Positions 1-13,700 of a stretch of 64,000 nucleotides of DNA are shown here, piece by piece. This DNA comes from Protea cynaroides. Taxonomy: Eukaryota > Streptophyta > Magnoliopsida > Proteales > Proteaceae. The notes beneath the pieces were generated by a model. The model saw only the letters and a list, made by a program, of their open reading frames with translations. It was not told where the DNA came from and did no database searches. Made by a program: the position numbers and the translations under genes. The stretch spans positions 44,690,834 to 44,754,833 of the forward strand of contig CM053267.1 of the NCBI GenBank assembly GCA_028583415.1, written 5' to 3'. The stretch's first letter is position 1; every line of letters starts with the position of its first letter.

Positions 1-61
1 GTCATTTAATTATGCTGCTCAAAAACTCTTTTTTTTTCGTTGTTTTATTTTTGTTACATAG

Positions 62-3000
62 TTTCTGTGGCTACAAACACTGCCTGTTTGCCAGCAACAT
101 TAGAGGTTCAAGCTAATGCCCCACCTTCTCATGAAAAAGGAACCACTGTAAATCGATCACCAGGTCAGATATTCTCAACTTTCTTTTTTCTGATTTTCCT
201 TCTGGAGCATGTTTCTGATGTGGAAAATGGTTGGCAATGAAGAAATAGCAACAGCATATTTCCTCTTTGGACAATCTTTGTGGTGGAGAGCACCCTTTTT
301 TTTTTTTTTGTGGCAATAGGACTTCAAGGCTTTAAGCCTTTTGGTTCCCAAAGCCACAATGTAAGAACCACTTATCATTTTTATATGGTGACTGAAAATA
401 TCATTTTGGTAACTTTGTGATTTGTAATATCAATATCATTTTATATGGTGCCTTCTGGATCTTGTAATATCAAATTTTCACTCTATAAGGTGGTCTTTCT
501 TAAACTCATAATTTTCATGCCTTTCTCATGGCTTCGACTATAGACCTTTTGTTCCTTCCCAATTCCCACCATCCACCCAAACCATAGAAAAAGGTTTTTG
601 GGTCTCTTCCTCACCATTTTTAAAGTCATAAATTTACATAATGCCAATCCTTTTTTTAGTTGTGCTGTCATGTCTTTGCTACACAGAACAAATCATCTCA
701 ATTAACTGTAAACTTGTATTATCTACTGGTGCTACCCAAGTTCCTGCAGATGCTTCATTTTTATTTTATCCTCTCTAATCCTATCATTCATCAATTTCAG
801 CAACCTCATTTCAGCTATACTCATTAGAGGGCGAGCCTTGGTGTGACGGTAAGGTTGTCATATTGCAACCTAGTGGTCACGGGTTTGAATCCTGGAAACA
901 GCCTCTCCACATTGTGGGGGTAAGGCTGCATACATTCTGCCCTCCTCAGACCCTACAGTAGTGGGAGCTTTGTGCACTGGGATGCCCTTTTTTTTTTTTT
1001 ATATTTCTGCTATACTCATTCTCTGTATGTGTTGTTGCGTGACTGCTCAACATTTGCTTTCAGACCTTTTCCTCTCTGCTCTGATCATATGTGCAACATA
1101 CTTTTTGTCTCTGCCTCATTATGTATGATTGAACCAAGATAATAAAATGGTTCCTCTTAGGTTCTCTCCTTCCCCTGTGTGCCATAATAGTCTCTGTGAT
1201 TCTAAAGACTTTTGTTTTCTGTCATATGCAGGAAGTACTCAACTGCAAGTTGGCAGCCCAGTTTCTGGAATAATTGATGGAAAATTTGATAATGGATATT
1301 TTGTGACTGTTAGTTTTGGGTCTGATAAGTTGAGAGGAGTCCTGTATCACGTTCCTGATGAGTTACAGGTGCCGAGGAGTTCTATGACTTCAGCTGCGAG
1401 TGGTCGCCAGAACCGGAAAAGATCCCGGATGGCATTGAAGGATCCTTCTCGCCCTAAGCCAAACAGGAGTGGTTATAATTTCTTTTTTGCTGAGCATTAC
1501 ACCAGACTGAAACCATCACATCATGGGCAAGAGAAAGTCATCAATAAGAAGATTGGGCACCTATGGAGCAAACTCACTGAGGATGAAAAACAGGTGTGAT
1601 CAAGGGTATTTATCTCTTCATCCTTTAGTTTTCTGATTCAATCCCCCTAAAATTGATCCCTACATTATTCTTGGGGCAGCATATGACCCCTACATGCAAA
1701 TGGCTCAGCAATAATTCAGAAGCCGTTGTAGAGCCACCTCATGTTGGGCAGATGTCCAAAGTTCATAAAAAATGTTGTCAAAGGTACTCTCTTGGTCAAC
1801 AGAGGGAGCACTAAGGTGTCAGCTAAGACCTAGGTTAAGGGCACCTTGGTCAAGTAGTCAATATGAGTTCGGAGGTTCCTGTGGTCACCCAGGATACCTG
1901 CCAATTAAGAAGGCATACATAGCGTTTGCTAGATAAAAATCAGTTGTTTACACTGCCAAATTTTATTGCATAGATGTTCTCATTATTTGATTATGAATCC
2001 TATTATATTAATACTTTACTTAAGTTGTCATATATTATTATCTTTTAGAGTGTTAATGTGATATGGAGTTTCACACAAGAAGGGCGTGCTGAGGTGCCTT
2101 CAATGACTAGCGCAGGAAATATTCAAAAAAGTAAAATTTTTCAAACTCCTCATTCACTTTTTATCATAGTTATATAGTAGCAGCTGAACTCAAGTCCTTA
2201 AGCCAAACAATTCAACAGCTGTTTATAATAATTTACTTGTTTTATTATTTTGCTAGATTTTTTTTTTCTCATATATTGTTTGTCTTTGAATTAGAAATGT
2301 CATTTATCTGATTTGTGACGCGTCATTATGGTTTTAAGGAATGAAATATTAACTGAACACTATATTATGAATTTAATCTTCTTGTGCATAATATATTTAC
2401 ATCCTATTTAAATTCACTTCTGTGAAGGTAATGCTAATTTTCAGATATTATGTGCCTCTACAGGTACTCTGATTTATTTGTAAACATCCAAAAATTATTT
2501 TTAGTCAGTTCATTGAAGAACACAGTATCATTATTGAGTATAACATTTGACCTTGGCTTCATTCACTTATTTATGATCTATGTGCGTGAATGATCGTGAT
2601 AATGTAGCCATATTGATCAGAGTAGAGAGAAAACCCCAATAGTCCATGTTGATAACTACCTAAAACTGAAGTTGGAGGACAGAATCTTGACACCTATGTA
2701 AGGTTTAGCTTGGTTTGCCTTCTATGTCTGGCAGTGTAGTTTATCAAGGTTCAAAATCTCGGATCTCGGGGGTGTCTTGACCCTTGAGAAAACTGAGATT
2801 ACCGAGATCTCGGCGAGAACCTGTTGAAACTCCAAAGGGTAAAATGGGAGTTTCGACAAGTTTTTTTAAATGGTTTTTAGCCATTTTTTGATGTTTTAAG
2901 GCCATTTTAAAGCTATATATTGCAGAAAAATACTAATTTAACATATATAAACACATTTGAATCATAAAAAGTAATCACATTGTCGGAAAATCATATATTC

Positions 3001-6000
3001 ATAAATCATAAATCCCACAAAATGTCATAACTCACAAGTGCTCATTATATGAAAGACTTAAATGATACCTTCCCATCAATCCATCCCAATGTCTAATCAT
3101 ATGTAGAGTGGCATGCAGGTTCCATCTGGTAAGATTGATTTTGCCGAAGAAAATATATCTTGGTCTGATAAACAAAGTCCTGTCACAACATCCTTCGACT
3201 ATAGAAGGTCTGGTAGTCTTCCATATATTTCTTATACACATGATCCGGGAAGTTTCTAAATATACCTAACCTTGGATACAATTTACTTTAATGAGGAGTA
3301 AAGTGAGCATATACTAGCTGGTGTGGGCGCGTGGTTCTATGCAAATTCGGAATTGAAAAGAGACTGTCTACAAAGTTGGAGCCAGTCTGTGAAGTAGCAT
3401 TACTATCATTAGCGGAATAATCATGTGCACTTCTCATCATGCGGTCATCATCACCGGAATAAGAACCGTATTCTGAAGTGGTGCCAAATCCATGAGCACT
3501 TCATTGCCCCTGCTCCTGTCCACTACTACCCTCAATGTTCAGTCCTCCAAAGTTTGTGGACATGCTATCAATTTCAACATCAGACAAAATATCAGGATCA
3601 TGAACGATATCAAAGAAATGATCTTCTTCTTCTTCTTCCACTGGTTGCAAAGGGCGTTTCCGTTGACGAGACTTATGTGTATACGCAGCCGTAGGTTGTG
3701 ATGAAGATGTGCACCCACCATGAACTGGATCCTGTGTAGCGTATGTATACTGACTCTCTCCGGTCCTTCTAATAATGGGTATAATCGGTCTAGGATCACT
3801 ACCACCACCACCACCACCCTCATCACCACCACCACCACTACCATCACCACCACCACTATTAGAAGCTGACCAGGCACTCTGATCCATGGTATCATCACCG
3901 CCTTCTGGGTCACTACCAGCTGGGGGGTCAAATGGTTGAGGCGACTGTATGTGTACACGACCCTCATCCGAGGACATAAGCCGCTCGAGATTAGAACCCA
4001 TCGGAGCAGACACAGTGGGGTCAGACATTCCACTAGGCTCATCCATCACTGATACTGCTTTGTCTCGCACCCATTCCACATAGGGATCCTCCTCATCTAA
4101 AGATAGTTGGAAGATGTCGGCTAGCTCGATCAGCTCTTGGTCATTTCTTTGTTCAAATTTCAAGCATCGTACCTTCAGTCTCATGTTGTAATGGGCGTAC
4201 ACCAAGTCATTTAGCGGTTGAGAGCCTAATTTATTTCGCCTCTTTGAATGGATAAGGGAGAAGGTACTTTAATTTCGCTTACACCTAGATGCGGAACATG
4301 TCTGAGATAGGACTTTGATTGTTATTCTCCTCAATTCAGCTGCATGCTCGTCATACAACAACCACCACTCAACTGCACAAGAAGAAGAACACATTTTAAT
4401 ACACATTAAATAAGATATGTTACTTGGAAATTTTAATTTCCATAATTCCATACCAGGATCGGTCTTATCTCGTCCAGCCACTCGACAGGAGTTCCAAAAC
4501 TCCCTATAACATCTCTGAACGTTTTAATCTACACTAATTTGAAAATTTATAACCATTAGCCATTGTAATCTATGGATATTCAAATAATTCAGCACTTAAA
4601 CCATACAACTCACCTCCAGGTTGACCAGTGCTATCTGGCACCAATTTTGCCACAACATCTTTTACCGCACCGATAAGGTTAGAATTGAGCCCAAGCACAT
4701 GTGAATATTTATACTTGGGGTTCAAATAGTATGCTACAAAATATGAGTTGCCAGATTAAAATATAGTACTAACTACTAAGTGGAACTAAATTAAAGACAT
4801 TATTAAATATACTCACCAGTCTTATGCAATGGGTGCATCAGTTGACTCTCCCATTGATCTTTGATAATCTTCACAAAATATTTGTTTCTACGTGGAACCA
4901 CAACTTTTATATGGTCCTTCAACATATCCATGACAACATATAAATGTGGGATGGTGGGTTGGAATACTGTATCCACTAATCTCAGCACCTTCACCACCGA
5001 CTCTAGAATTCTGACTACATCCTTCAGTGTTCTCCAAAATTCATTTGAAGCTATAGTAGTCTGTGCTTCAACCCCAACAGGAGAGCTGAACTCCCTCCAG
5101 CCAAATCAGTCCTCAGATGCAAACATCGATCTGAGGCCTACCATCTTTGCCTCAAATTTCTTCAGTGCTATGTAGTTGGTAGCAAATCTGGTAACGCCAG
5201 GTCTTACGAAGTCCGCTCCACATTTCTTCCTCAGCAAATTCAAAGAATAGCCATGGTTATATATAAATGTTGTTACTTGGCGTGCTTGTTCAACCACTTG
5301 CTTTGCTTTTTGCATCTTGCCCATGTCCTTCAACATTAAGTCAATGCAATGGACAACACATGGAGTCCAGAAGAGGTTATAGTTAGCCATCATCATCTCT
5401 CCTGCCTTCTTGTAGTTGCTACCATTGTCTGTCACAGACTCACAATCTGCATCACATTTGTAGCATCAACTTTATCCACCACTGTCTGTAGCAATCCATA
5501 GATGTAGTTAGCATCTTTTGTGAATGCAGATGCATCCACAGACTTCAAGAATGATGTCTTCCCATCACTGTAGACCATGAAGTTGATGATGGACTTTCTA
5601 GTAGGACCAGTCCAACCATCACGCATAATAGTGACCCCATATGTACCCCAGTTATTCCTTACCCCTTTTATCCATACTTCTAGTTCTTTTTTAATTCTTG
5701 GGAGATATACATTCATCACTTCATATGGAGTGGGGGTTTTAACACCAGGACTAGTCTGAGCAATTGCATCAAACAAAGACTAATAGTATGGGTCACCACT
5801 GGCATTTGCAGGGATACTATTATAGATGGACCACCTAACATAGGCATCCCCAATAAATTCTTTTGTACCTTTCCAGTTCCACACTCTTCAATCTCTTCTG
5901 CTTGGCGCCAGCCTTTCTAAAAACTACTGGATCCTGCTGTAGGATTTCAACATAATCCTCATCCCTAGCAGTAGTAGGTGCAGATGGTGATGCCTAGGGT

Positions 6001-7083
6001 TGTGCTCTAGTACTTTTTGATCTTCTAAACATAGAAGCCAACCCCCCTTTATTCCGTGTTTGTGGTTCTTCAGGCTGCTGAAATGATCCACTGCCACTTA
6101 CCCCTAAGGCTCTTTGCCTCAACCTATCCTTATCCATCTCATGGCTGACTTTACTAGCCATTGTTGCCTGTCTCAGATCTCTAGTCTCTTGCTCAGTCAT
6201 ACCCCTGGTATCTATACCATCATCATCTGAAGAATCATCATCCAAATCACGCACTGTGCCTTAGATTGTATCTTTAAATTGTTGTTTACTTTTTTCTTTC
6301 TCAGCCCTTCTCTGCTGTCTTCTCTTCATATGTGTAGCTATGACCTTGGTAATTTTCACAGGAACTATAGCACACTTTACCACATCTGTAGAAGTCCCAC
6401 TCAAGTGTTACTTAAGTCTGGTAATCCCACTAGACATAAGCTTCTTCCTACAGAATTTGCATTGGATCTTTTTTATCACTGTCAATGGCGGTACAATACT
6501 CCCAAGCTACGTCAGTAAGACCAGCATCACCACCTCCTTCACAAGAACCCGAAGCTGCTATTATATTTAGAACGAGGCACTGTTACATAAGATGATAAAT
6601 ATAGAAATTTAAATCAATAGATTTACAATAATAAAACTTAAAATGGAAGAACTTAAAAGCATCAAATGTGCTAATACAACTCAAAACACATTGAAATTAC
6701 TTTTCAAAATTCTAAAACTATTTTATAAGAAAACAGAATATTTTTCCTAATTTTATATAATTATTTAAATATTATTATTAATTTCAGATATTAAATAAAA
6801 ATAATTTATTTTTTCATAAATATAATCCGACAACATGAAACCGTAGATTGGCCAATGGTGTTCAACATATATTATTTTGAACACCAACAAAAAAGTATTA
6901 ATATTTTTTTATTAATTTTTTATTGCTGAAAAATAAGATTTATTAATAAAAAATTCATAAAAATAAAAATATGTACAAAAAAAAAAAAATTGAAACCATG
7001 ACCACGTAGATCAGCCAACGGTGTTCAACATATATTATTTTGAAAGTAAACCGATTAATATTTAAGAAATGTATTTTTTTTTA

Positions 7084-7121
<38 letters not shown>

Positions 7122-9492
7122 AAAAAATAAAACCGTGGCCACGTAAATCAGCCAACGGTGTTCATCATATAATATATTTAACACCATCTAATTAATATTT
7201 GTCATATTTTTTTAATTTTTAATCGCTGGAAATTAGTTTTTTTTTTAACAGAAAGTCAAAGCAAAAAAATATATATGCAAGAAAATAATTTCGAAAGGGT
7301 GAGGTTGTAGATCGGCCTAATGATTCTCACATATATAAATTTCATGATGATCTAACATATATTGAACACATTCATGTAAAAAAGTAAGTTTTAGGGAAAA
7401 AAAAAAACAATACCTCAACTATTTGGTAGAGAGATTTGGTGAAATGGAGCTTCCAACAACTAAATCTTGGCAAGATTTGGAAAGAGCAGCTCAAAATCGA
7501 ACCCTAGAAGAAATTTGGAAAAGAAACAGTGGAAAGAAGTATGAAAAGAGAAGAAAGAAGAAGAAGAAATGAGTCTCGGTCGAGATTCATACTTTAAAGG
7601 CTGAACTAGTTCAAAACTGGTTCAAAAAGGTCGAGACCAGTCGAAACTAGTCAAGTTATTTCGAGACCAGGTCGAGACTAGTCAAAACAGGTCGAGAACC
7701 AGTCGAGATTGGTCGAGACCCAGTTTTGACCCTAGTTCTCGTATCGACTCAATGGAGACAGGCGAGAACATCGAGATCTCGACCCGTCTCGGTCGAGTTT
7801 TCAAACCATGAGTTTATGACATAGTTGAATACATTAGCAGAGAACTTGGCAATTAGATCCTTGCAGGAGCAGCACTAGAACTTTAGCTTATGTTAGTTCG
7901 AGACAAGGTTCAAAATCTTGAGTCTCGAGGGTGTCTCGACCCTCTGAAAAATCGAGATTTGGGTCGAGATCTCAGCGAGACATTGTAAAAAAGCCGTGAA
8001 GGCTTAAAAAGTGTGTTTTGATCCTAAAATGATCATTTTAAGGCTTGATACTCCAAGAAAACTCTATTTTGGCATATATATAAACACATCTAAATCATAA
8101 AATTGTAAAAATAATCACACATGGTGGTTGTTTGGGTTTACACCCATGTTTGGTAGTGTTGTCTGAAGTGCAGATGTAAACCTAGAGTAATTTTGGCTAT
8201 TCTACATAATATTACACTAGTTGAAGATCAAAGAAGACAAAATGAGCCAGTAAAATTATATTTTAAGAGAAGAATAAACATAATAGCATTTAATTAGTTA
8301 ATTGTCATATTAGAAATCCCAAAGTAGTCAAGTAGACAATACAATCATAATTCATGCATTAAGTCGAGAAATGGTTGAAAACTGATCGAAAATGTCAAGA
8401 ATCTTGAGATCTCATCTCGTGTGAGATCTCGTCTCGACCTGTTTGAGAAGTTTGAGAATCTCGAGATCTCACTGAGATTTTAAACCTTGGTTTGAGGGCC
8501 TCCATTATTTCTCCTTAACTTTCTTATTTTGATGTATTATTATACAATATTTAAATATTGGTATTGTTAATTATCATTACTTATCGATTTCCCATGAAGA
8601 AAATCATGTTATATCGCAGTGTATATTCACAATTTGTTGGATAAAATTCTTGGCAAAGAGCAAATACTATTGATGAAAAGTAGGCAAGATTTTTTAAGAC
8701 CAAAATAGATGCTTTCATCCCATTTTTATTTCTTCGGAATAAATATATCCAACAATCTCTCTCTTCCCCCGACCGAAAGGTTAAGTGCATTTTTTTTGGG
8801 GGTGGAGGGGTGGAGTTAAGTTTCTTTTCTATGATGATACATACATAGGAAGGATAGATGTAACACCGTACAAGCTTTATGAATTCATTAGATCAATGCT
8901 CAAATTTTAAAGATATTTTAGCAAATTCACCAGGAATCATGAATATTTGGGCATATTTAGTATGCCTGATTAAAATATACATCTTAAATAATTATACGTT
9001 TTGGACTGAATTTGTCATGGGTGTGTGATATATACTAATACAGTCCAAGGAAGCAAGAGTTCGGCAAATCTGATTGCAAGTCAGGACTCTGGGCAAATAA
9101 TGATGGAGAAAGCTCCAGTGCTTATTGCTTTTAGTGATCCACAAGGGCCCTATGAATGGCAAGTTATGTCATTTGGACTCTGCAATGCTCATAAATGCAT
9201 CCACTCATATGCTCCTGGCTTCTTTCTTTGCCACTCCACAACATAATTGGTGCTCAAACTTTGTGGATATGTTTTCTAAGTCAACCCCAATTCTGTCAAA
9301 TTTCAGGCCAAAAGCACTGCATTATGTAGTATAATCAACAGGTTAATTTTGGTCGAGATATAGATGGCTTATGATACATGCAAAATCCCCCCTGAAGGAT
9401 TTTCTTTATTTAAGATTAAGATCATCGTATAAATATTTTCTAAATAAAGAGAAATTTATTGATGTATTCATTATTTTTATTTCAACAACAAT

Positions 9493-9526
<34 letters not shown>

Positions 9527-10736
9527 GAATTTATTTATATTAATTGATTCATTTATTTTTACTTCTGAACATTTGCCTTTTGTTGCGATGACACTTAGTT
9601 GAGCTCAGTTGAGTGTTTACCTTTTGTTTATACTTTTCTTTTTATCAGCTTGTATTTTCATACCGATGACAAACTTGCAAGATCATATTCCAGCTTATCC
9701 TAACATTGAACCAGTTTTTCTTTAATTATCTTACCATATATTAGATTTCTTCAAATGTATTTTGAAGATAATGATAAGATCATTGATATGTAATATTTTT
9801 TGGTGTTGCTGATAGGAATAATATGCAAACCATGATTTCTATATGTCGATTGCAGGGTCATTTGAATTTCCAAAAGCATATGATTCCTTCTGTTTGATGA
9901 AATTGGCAAGAAGAATGATTAAACCACCTGGCCTGTGGCCTCTTTGTGTGTGTGTGTTTTGGGGTGTGGGGTGGGTGGGTGGGTGGGGGGCTGGATACTA
10001 ACCTGAAGCCAGTATTGTGCAAGCTGAAACTGGAAAATAGATTTAAGCTAAGTTACAGATTAATGCACAATGCTACTACAGAAGGAAAATATATACTCCA
10101 AAAATGCAATACCAAAAGCTCTGGAGCAAAATGATTAATATATTTAACCACCTCATCTGAGACCAAGACCGGCTTAACAAGTGGTTTTACTCGTCAGGTT
10201 GTTGGGTTTTCTTGGTATGTTGCCATCTTTTGCATGTTTAAAGAATGGTTTCTTAATTCTCACAAAGATACTAAAACAAAAAAGAAAGTATATTACAAGC
10301 CTTGCTGCTTCTATGAAAAAGACGAAATTCAATGTGGATGTACTGAGGAACATAAATGATCTTCTTTGACTGCAAGAAGTTGACATAACTGCATATATGC
10401 ATAACTGTATATGCATTCTTAGGTGTGTTTTTAATCTTCTTAATATGACTGCTTAACAGCTAGGAGTCTTCCTTGGTGCTTGGCAATTGCTTCTGTAAAC
10501 CTCACCTTTGGGCCCTGCGTGTGTGTGCTTCTAAAGTCTAATATTCACCATTCTTGACTGAAGTCTAATATTCACCACTCTTGAGTTTTTCTAATCATTT
10601 TTATTAATTATGCTTCAACCAGATCTTTGTAGGTGGTAATTTTACTTTCTGCAAGCGGGTATAACATGTCCCAAAGAAGTCCTTCCTTAGTCATATGATC
10701 ACCTTATGCATGACTTGGTAGTTTTGTAACCGAATC

Positions 10737-10777
<41 letters not shown>

Positions 10778-13700
10778 TGGAAATGTCTGCAAAGAATTCA
10801 TTCTACCAAAGTACCCCTTAAAAGGGGTTGTTGGGTAGGTTTTCAATGAAGTAGTTGGAAAATAATAACTAAAGTGATAATTCTCAATAACCTTTCATAT
10901 TTCACCCGTTTAGGAAGGAGAATGTGACCAATTCAGGCTACCAATTAAATAGGTATCCCTATGGATTGGCCACGTCAGGTTTTGTTCCAACTAGCTGCTG
11001 GCCTCCAAGTAAGTCATTTATAACCCAACCCAAAACCAAGCCTTATCCCAACTGATTGGAGATGCACAAGAAATTTTCCCTGTAATTTCAGCAATTAATT
11101 TTTTTAAATTAAAATATGTCCAAAAAAGAGCTTTTCTTCTAAAATTTACTGCATCTATGGGGTGGTATGGGCAACTTGTAGAATCCATTTGTCTTGCCAA
11201 CTAACCTTCCTTGCTAATTGTTGTAATTATAAGTTTATGTCTAAGTTCATTGTATCTAGGCAGGTTACCAAAGTTTTTGGTAGGTATGGTATAAGGCAAT
11301 TTTGGTAGGCTATGTCACCATAGTCATCATATCATATTTATGATAAGTGGTTAGCCATTATACCATATTTATGATGAGTGGTTGATAAGTATCCCAATAT
11401 TTATGTAAAAGTAAATCTTTTTTCATTTAAATAGAGAAGGCCTTTGTCATATTTGACGAACTAAGTATTCCCTCAATATTTCAATATGGTATCAGAGCTA
11501 GGATCAATATTGGGATCCTAACTCTAATGCTATTAGCCATGAAATCATTAGTACTGCCCACCACCACCGCCTCTCTTTCCTCCCTGGTTTAGCGTCACTA
11601 GTCACCGCCACTAGGCATTTTCGCTCGTCTCCCATCGCCGCAAGTAGCTGCCATTTTGGTCTCTTTCCTTTTTACCCTTGGTGGTGAATTTTTTTTTTCC
11701 CTTTCCCACCAAGGGCCTCTTACTCCATGCTGATCTAGATCACAAACTGAATCATAATATCTTGATGCTTTCTCTGGAAGTTGGTATGTCAAGTTGAAAC
11801 TTCTGGATATCTGTCTACATGTGTCTTTTTTGTGACTGACGTTGACCAGCAATCATGTCTGAGATTTCATCAGCTTCAACTGGACAAAAAAGAGTCATTT
11901 CTCGTGACTTTCCTTCGTTCTCTACTTGCTTCATCAAGTTAGATGGGAGCAATTATCTAATGTGGTCTCATTCATGTTATTTTGCTATTGGTTTTCGTGG
12001 TCTTTTTTGCTACATTACAGGGGACATTGTTAAGCTTACATGTTTACCTCTAATTATGTTGTTATGTCATATCCTATTAACTCCATGGATCAATCTTTTT
12101 CCTAGAGTTATCTTCTTCTCGACACTGCTGCTCAAATCTAGAAGATTATCACAGACACCTACTCTCAAGTTGGTAATGCTGCCTAGTTCTATGAACTACG
12201 GAAGAAGATTTACGAGACCAAACAAAAGGAGTTATCTATTTCCCAGTATTATTCCACTTTGCGAGGTATGTGGCAAGGGTTGGATTTTTATGGTTCTTTT
12301 ACTGTTACTTGTGCTACAGCTGCCACTGCCTTTAAACAGTGGGAAGATAACCTCCGAGTATTTGATTTTCTTGTTGGCCTCGATATTGAGTTTGATTAGT
12401 TTCGGGCTCATGTCCTTAATTGTGATCCGTTTCATCCTTAATCGTGATCCATTACACTCTCTCGAGCAGGCCTTTGCTAGGTCTTTTGAGGATAGTCGCC
12501 GCATTGCTATGGTCCTCCCTGTGACACAGGAACGCTTGACTCTCTATTGTGGTTCGGGTGCCTCATCTCGTGGAGGTCTGACTTGCGGTGTTAGTGATCA
12601 TTCTACCTCTGATAAGGTTCCTGTAAAGCGTGATTTCTATGGGAAAGAATGACATACTCAAGACAGGTGTTGGAAATTACATGGCCGTCCTTTCGATACT
12701 TGTGGTTGTGGACAGGGTCAACCAGCCTACACCACGACGCACCATGGTGCTATTGACGACATTCCTCAGGTCTCTCAAGAGGAGTTACTGGCTCTGCGTC
12801 ATCTGGTAACCATGTTGGACTCATCACTTTCCACTACGCCGTCTGCAACGTTCACTACCATCCTGCCAATGCCTTCTGCTCCGTCTCCTTCTACCCCTTA
12901 AGGAATTTTTGGTGGACGTTGTGCCTCAGTAGTCTTAGTTCTTTGGATAGTCGATCGGGTGCCACTGACCATTTGATTGGATCCTCTAATCAATTTTTTG
13001 GGTACTTCCCTTTGTCCGGTAATAGTAAAGTAAGTGTTGCTGATGGTTCCCTTTCCACTATTTTGGACAAGAGCTCTATCCAATGTACTCCTTTATCCCT
13101 TTTCCTTTGTCTTATATGTTCTGAAGTTTTCTACTAATCTTCTCTCTATTAATAGTTTTACTCGTGATTTGAACTGTAAAGTTATATTTTTTCTGATCCC
13201 TGTCTTTCAGAACTTGAATTCGGGTTGTACGATTGACAGTAGTAAAATGGTTGGTGGTCTCCATTACCTTTGGCGGCTCAGCCTTCTCACCCCAACTCCT
13301 CTACTATTGCTTTATCCAAGTTACATCGGTGGCATCGTTGTTAGGGCATCCTCCTCTCAAAATTTTATCTATTTTGTTTCTAGCTTTTAAGAAATGTAAC
13401 CCCAATGATTTCTTTTGTGATGCTTGCGTCTTTGCAAAGCAAACTAGAACTGTTTATCCTATTTATGATAATAGAAGTTTATTTCCTTTTGGTTTAATCC
13501 ATTCTGATGTCTGGGGTCCTGTCCGTTATGTATCTACTTTTGGTTACCAATGGTTTTTCTTCTTTATTGACTGCTTTAGTCATACCACTTGGATTCACTT
13601 GATGCAATAGAAGAGTGATGTGGCCAATTGTTTTCAATTATTTCATAAGATGGTTAAGAACCAATTTGATGCTATGGTGAAGATTTTTTGAACTGATAAT

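Larger units (their letters stand above)
2745..7810 (-). mobile_element. Decayed autonomous hAT-type transposon, 5.1 kb
   Basis: The left end reads CAAGGTTCAAAATCTCGG. The right end, reverse-complemented, reads CATGGTTTGAAAACTCG, so the two form imperfect terminal inverted repeats. The 7 bases agtttat occur immediately outside both ends (2738-2744 and 7811-7817), close to the 8-bp duplication of hAT elements. The right subterminal region (about 7570-7800) is packed with GTCGAGAC/AGTCGA words on both strands, typical of hAT transposase binding regions. The interior encodes a DUF659/hAT transposase on the minus strand. The element at 7904-8489 shares the same ends. Confidence 0.82.

Noticed and set aside
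3501..4205. Gly-rich 234-codon frame as a stand-alone gene
   Set aside because: It is continuous with the hAT C-terminal dimerisation region and lies within the transposon ends, so it is the tail of the transposase.
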